Of a stretch of 16,766 nt of DNA, positions 14,140 to 16,766 are shown piece by piece. Numbering within the stretch: position 1 is the first letter of the stretch; the number at the start of each line of letters is the position of its first letter. Below the pieces are notes generated by a model. It was given only the letters and a program-made list of their open reading frames with translations, ran no database searches and was not told the DNA's origin. The stretch is from GCA-2687025 sp964473525. Lineage in GTDB: Bacteria; Poribacteria; WGA-4E; GCA-2687025. The position numbers and the translations under genes are program-made. The DNA is taken from contig CAYYPK010000073.1 in assembly GCA_964473525.1 (NCBI GenBank), positions 1 through 16,766 of the forward strand, in the 5' to 3' direction.

Positions 14140-14436
14140 GGTGGATCTCCCGCGCCGCCCGGCTGGCTTACCCCAACGGAGCGCCGCCAACAGCCACGCG
14201 ACGGCATCGGGACCGCATGATACACGCAGGACACAGGCGCAACACGGCCGTTGGCCGGGCCAGAAGGCGGCAACTGGTCGCGCGTCTGGGAACCCCGGTC
14301 TTCTATGGACTGACTGGCCCGCCGCCACTGGGCGGCCTCGGCGCCCACAGCGGCGTCAGCCACGACGCGGCGCCGGACGTTCATCCAGGCAGGCGGCACA
14401 TCTCACTCGCACCCCTGTTTACCGGGCACGTTGCCG
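14140..14436. other. Divergent intergenic region, copy-1 transporter / small plus-strand gene
   Basis: No gene is supported in these 297 bases. On the minus strand TATCAT (14217-14222, 5/6 to the -10 consensus) could start a transcript with a ~70-base leader for the transporter gene, but no well-spaced -35 box is seen. The only other element is the GGGAG ribosome site at 14147-14151. No operator or riboswitch is recognisable. Confidence 0.4.
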
Positions 14437-14667
14437 ATGCTAGCGATAAGCGACCCCGTAGTGCTGAATCGACCACTGGTAGGCGACAACCTGCGGGCGA
14501 GGCGCAACGAGGAGTTCTCCGCAGGAACCAAGGGACTGATCGCGGTGATCGCGCACAACGTCGTGCCCACGCTGTACGTAGTGGAGTTGTTCCGAGATGG
14601 AGACACCGTAGGTCTTGTCGACGCGCCAGAAGATGCGCTCACGCTGATGGGGCAGCCCCGCGTGTGA
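14437..14667 (+). CDS. Small DUF4926-like protein
   Basis: The 76-aa product from ATG 14437 has the layout of DUF4926-type small SH3-like proteins: V-V-L-N-R-P-L near the start, G-T-K-G-L-I-A-V-I at about 30-38 (family: G-x-x-G-T-V-V), Y-V-V-E-L-F-R-D-G-D-T at about 47-57 and L-V-D-A-P-E-D-A-L at about 60-68. Such proteins are often found beside toxin or nuclease genes, but their function is not known. A TTG at 14431 two codons upstream is an alternative start; neither has a clear ribosome site. It is the only plus-strand gene in the right half and converges on the P-loop gene. The length and hydrophobic pattern fit, but the match is from memory. Confidence 0.55.
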   Translation: MLAISDPVVLNRPLVGDNLRARRNEEFSAGTKGLIAVIAHNVVPTLYVVELFRDGDTVGLVDAPEDALTLMGQPRV

Positions 14668-14695
14668 CGTGCGCCGCCGCCCGTCGGGGTCACCC

Positions 14696-14712
14696 ACAGC
14701 CGCCTCGGCTGT
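14696..14712. terminator. Compact hairpin between convergent genes
   Basis: ACAGCCG (14696-14702) and CGGCTGT (14706-14712) form a perfect 7-bp stem with a 3-base loop. It lies 28 bases after the DUF4926-like stop and 54 bases after the P-loop gene stop, so it could end both convergent transcripts. T-runs are absent on both sides. Confidence 0.4.
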
Positions 14713-14766
14713 ACGCGATGGCGTTGACAGGTCGTCGCCGCACCCACTGTCCCCCGGGATTGCTCC

Positions 14767-15321
14767 CTACCGCGCCGCGCGCTCCGCCGCTGCCGCCAGT
14801 TCGTCAACGACGCGTCCGGCATCCCTCCGCCGGCGGATCATGGCGACGCTAGCTGACGGAACGCCTGCCTGCGACACCTCGGAGAGTATCCGCCTTATGT
14901 GCCCACGTCGGTAGCGGACGACTGCGCGGGACAGGAAGACGACCGCCAGGAAGAACGGCTCACCGTCGTCGCGCACCTGGACCGGAAGCGGCGTCACTCG
15001 CCGCCAGCCGAGCCTACGGCCGAGGGTCCGCACGGCGATGCGCCATACGCACACCAACGGCGGCAGATCGAACGCGACCACGTGCGTCGCGCGGGCTAGC
15101 ACGATGTCTCGGACACGGCTGTAGTTGCCGTCGAGGATCCAGCGGTCGTCCGCGCAGATTGCACCCACGACGCGGCGAAACTCCCCGGTACCGAGTTCCT
15201 CCCATCCGGGCAGGTGGAAGATGTCGTCGAGGTGCGTGACAGGGAGCTGGCAACGGCTGCCGAGGGCTGCCGCGACGGTCGATTTGCCGCTGCCTGGAGC
15301 GCCGAACACGGCTACTCGCAC
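14767..15321 (-). CDS. FlaR/adenylate-kinase-like P-loop protein
   Basis: The 184-aa product starts M-R-V-A-V-F-G-A-P-G-S-G-K-S-T, a Walker A motif at residues 7-15. It goes on with H-L-D-D-I-F-H-L-P-G-W (30-40), D-D-R-W-I-L-D-G-N-Y-S (58-68), V-V-A-F-D-L-P (81-87) and R-xx-R residues in the lid-like stretch 94-108. This is the pattern of proteins annotated 'DNA topology modulation protein FlaR' or adenylate-kinase-like kinases. They bind ATP and probably phosphorylate a small molecule; the substrate is not known. The GTG start at 15321 is supported by GGGAGG 6 bases upstream. It lies 21 bases after the edge transporter-like gene, in the same direction, so the two are probably one operon. Confidence 0.85.
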   Translation of the reverse strand: MRVAVFGAPGSGKSTVAAALGSRCQLPVTHLDDIFHLPGWEELGTGEFRRVVGAICADDRWILDGNYSRVRDIVLARATHVVAFDLPPLVCVWRIAVRTLGRRLGWRRVTPLPVQVRDDGEPFFLAVVFLSRAVVRYRRGHIRRILSEVSQAGVPSASVAMIRRRRDAGRVVDELAAAAERAAR

Positions 15322-15342
15322 GCGGCGCCTCCCTGCGGGACG

Positions 15343-16766
15343 TCAGTGCCAGACGCCGTACGTCGGCATGTCCCACACCAGTCCGATGAGGCTCCACACG
15401 CAGCCCATCGTGTAGTCGCCAAGCAACACGCCCAGGAAGAAGGGCGCCGCCGCGCGGTATCCCTTCACGCCCCCTACGCGGAGGATCACCAGCTTCAGCG
15501 CCCAACTGACGAACGTCGCGAACCACTCGCGTCCGAAGCCGCCGCCCGTCGTAAGCACGTAACCCCCGGGGTGAAACGGGAACCACAGGAATCGCGACTT
15601 CAGGAACATCAGCAGCATCGTGAATGCGAAGCCCCCGTACATTCCACTCACCTCGAGCGGGCGTGGCGTGCGGGGGTTCGTGAGCCACGACTGCAGGCGA
15701 TTGAACGTCTCGAAGCCCATGTGCACGATCCAACCGCGCGCTCGGTTGTCGGCTCCGAGATCGTACAGGACGTGCAGATATATCCAGAACGTGACAAACG
15801 ACCCGATGACCGTCGCCAGCGTCATGCCGATGATCATCGAGCGAGGCCGCACCCCGGCGCGCTCCGCAATACGCAGAGCTTCGAGTTGGCTGGGCATTGG
15901 GTTCGCGCGGTAGCAGCGGTTCAGCGGGTAGAGCAGCGTCATCAGCGACAGGTTTCGCGGCCCGAACGGCCGCGTACCCATGCCGGCAACAAGGGTTCGG
16001 CCCGGGTCCACGTAGATGAGCGTGTGCACCGGCGGACCGATCTCCGCGCGGGACCGCGCGATGCCGATGACCATCGGGAAGTAGATAGCGAAGTACAGCC
16101 CGAAGACCCACCACGACATGCCCGCTGATGTCCACAGGATACCGAGGACGCCCACGCCGACGAGTATCCCGAGCATCGCGGCGCGGTAGCCCACCGGCTC
16201 GTCCGCGTCGATCCGCCGGCCGCCGCGATGTCCCCGCAGGATGTACCGCGCCATTTCCAGGAACCAGCGGCGTCCTAGCCACAGTGGGATCAGCCCCAGC
16301 GCCACCCACGCGCCGATGGACTGCTCGTACCGGTACGCGTTCTGCCCGCCCGCCGCGACCACCGCCACGGCCCACAGACGACCCAGCACGTAGAAGAACC
16401 AGCACGAGAACGACAGGTCAAGCGGCGTAAAGTACATCAGGCCGATCACGAACGGATAGAACGACACCCACACGCTGCCGAGCGCGCGCCACGGGCCGGT
16501 GGTAAAAGTCGTCACGCGGTGGTTCTTGATAGGCAACGTTGGCATCACGGGATGGAGGAACGCGACGCCGTTCCAGATGTCGAGCGCGACGATCAGACCA
16601 AAGCCCGCCCACATCCACCGGCTGCGGAAGAACTGCACCGGGTCGGCGGTCAGCGCCAGCGGCAACTGCGTTACCGGGTAGCTGAGCTTCTCGTGCTCGG
16701 TCCACTGACGACGCAGAAGTGTCGTCGTGAGCATGAGGACCGTCCACAGGACGACGATGACTCCCG
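15343..16766 (-). CDS. Polytopic membrane protein, DUF6785/DUF6784 family (copy 2, 5' end outside window)
   Basis: The frame is open from the window edge to TGA at 15343, giving about 474 C-terminal residues. In-frame codons before the internal Met at 16734 read G-V-I-V-V-L-W-T-V-L, matching G-I-I-V-L-L-W-T-V-F of copy 1, so the gene continues past the edge and about 168 N-terminal residues are missing. Over the first 168 aligned residues I count 42 differences, about 75% identity, and the tail after the last membrane segment is the same (W-D-M-P-T-Y-G-V-W-H). It has the same conserved blocks (H-E-K-L-S-Y-P-V-T-Q, P-M-P-S-Q-L-E-A-L-R, G-D-Y-T-M-G-C-V-W). Role and substrate unknown. It is followed 21 bases later by the P-loop gene. 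Confidence 0.88.
   Translation of the reverse strand, partial: GVIVVLWTVLMLTTTLLRRQWTEHEKLSYPVTQLPLALTADPVQFFRSRWMWAGFGLIVALDIWNGVAFLHPVMPTLPIKNHRVTTFTTGPWRALGSVWVSFYPFVIGLMYFTPLDLSFSCWFFYVLGRLWAVAVVAAGGQNAYRYEQSIGAWVALGLIPLWLGRRWFLEMARYILRGHRGGRRIDADEPVGYRAAMLGILVGVGVLGILWTSAGMSWWVFGLYFAIYFPMVIGIARSRAEIGPPVHTLIYVDPGRTLVAGMGTRPFGPRNLSLMTLLYPLNRCYRANPMPSQLEALRIAERAGVRPRSMIIGMTLATVIGSFVTFWIYLHVLYDLGADNRARGWIVHMGFETFNRLQSWLTNPRTPRPLEVSGMYGGFAFTMLLMFLKSRFLWFPFHPGGYVLTTGGGFGREWFATFVSWALKLVILRVGGVKGYRAAAPFFLGVLLGDYTMGCVWSLIGLVWDMPTYGVWH

Noticed and set aside
14140..14328. Upstream extension of the copy-1 transporter to 703 aa
   Set aside because: The extra 63 residues have low-complexity, non-membrane composition; ATG 14139 has a clear ribosome site.
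14403..14822. Minus-strand open frame of 139 aa
   Set aside because: It overlaps the better supported DUF4926-like gene and the end of the P-loop gene and has no family features.
15014..16405. Second 463-aa minus-strand frame overlapping the transporter
   Set aside because: It is an out-of-frame shadow; the other frame has clear membrane segments and paralogue identity.
1..16766. CRISPR arrays, tRNA or rRNA genes
   Set aside because: No regularly spaced repeats, cloverleaf-like stretches or rRNA signatures were seen when reading both strands.

Overview
The window is high-GC bacterial chromosomal DNA, densely coded, with strong GC/GGAGG ribosome sites and TTG and GTG starts alongside ATG. 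Two copies of a DUF6785/DUF6784 membrane protein, a TldD/TldE pair and a secreted beta-sandwich protein with a K-L-x-x-T-W-x-x-I-K tail suggest an uncultivated bacterium of the Poribacteria / Armatimonadetes / Hydrogenedentes kind. I lean weakly to Poribacteria. That is an inference from family content; no marker gene is present. No rRNA, tRNA or CRISPR was seen.

Left part (1-4847, all minus strand). The first 44 bases hold the start of an IS5-type transposase that runs off the edge. Upstream of it is an Apea-like HEPN protein (127-951). Its probable N-terminal part (926-1105) lies in another frame, so the gene looks frame-disrupted. A probable tldD-tldE operon follows (4847 to 2103) with a promoter candidate at 4872-4900. 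Downstream in the same direction is a secreted lectin-like protein (1404-2057), then a second, truncated copy of the last ~62 codons of tldE (1204-1407).

Middle part (5010-12079). Two large signalling genes converge with only 11 bases between them. On the plus strand is a 972-aa protein: degenerate nucleotide-cyclase-like domain, STAND/AAA ATPase, TPR-like tail. On the minus strand is a 1379-aa soluble histidine kinase with HEAT repeats, five PAS-like regions, two GAF domains, HisKA_3 and HATPase_c. The kinase contains an internal duplication of a ~300-residue GAF-PAS module and has lost the N-box glutamate. No response regulator is in the window.

Right part (12217-16766). Two paralogous polytopic membrane proteins of DUF6785/DUF6784 type, about three quarters identical, lie on the minus strand; the second is cut by the window edge. 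Between them are a FlaR/adenylate-kinase-like P-loop protein, probably cotranscribed with the edge transporter, and a small DUF4926-like protein on the opposite strand.

No single undescribed defence or biosynthetic system can be asserted. The strongest oddities are the tldE tail duplication around the lectin-like gene, the split HEPN gene next to an IS element, and the architecture of the convergent signalling pair.
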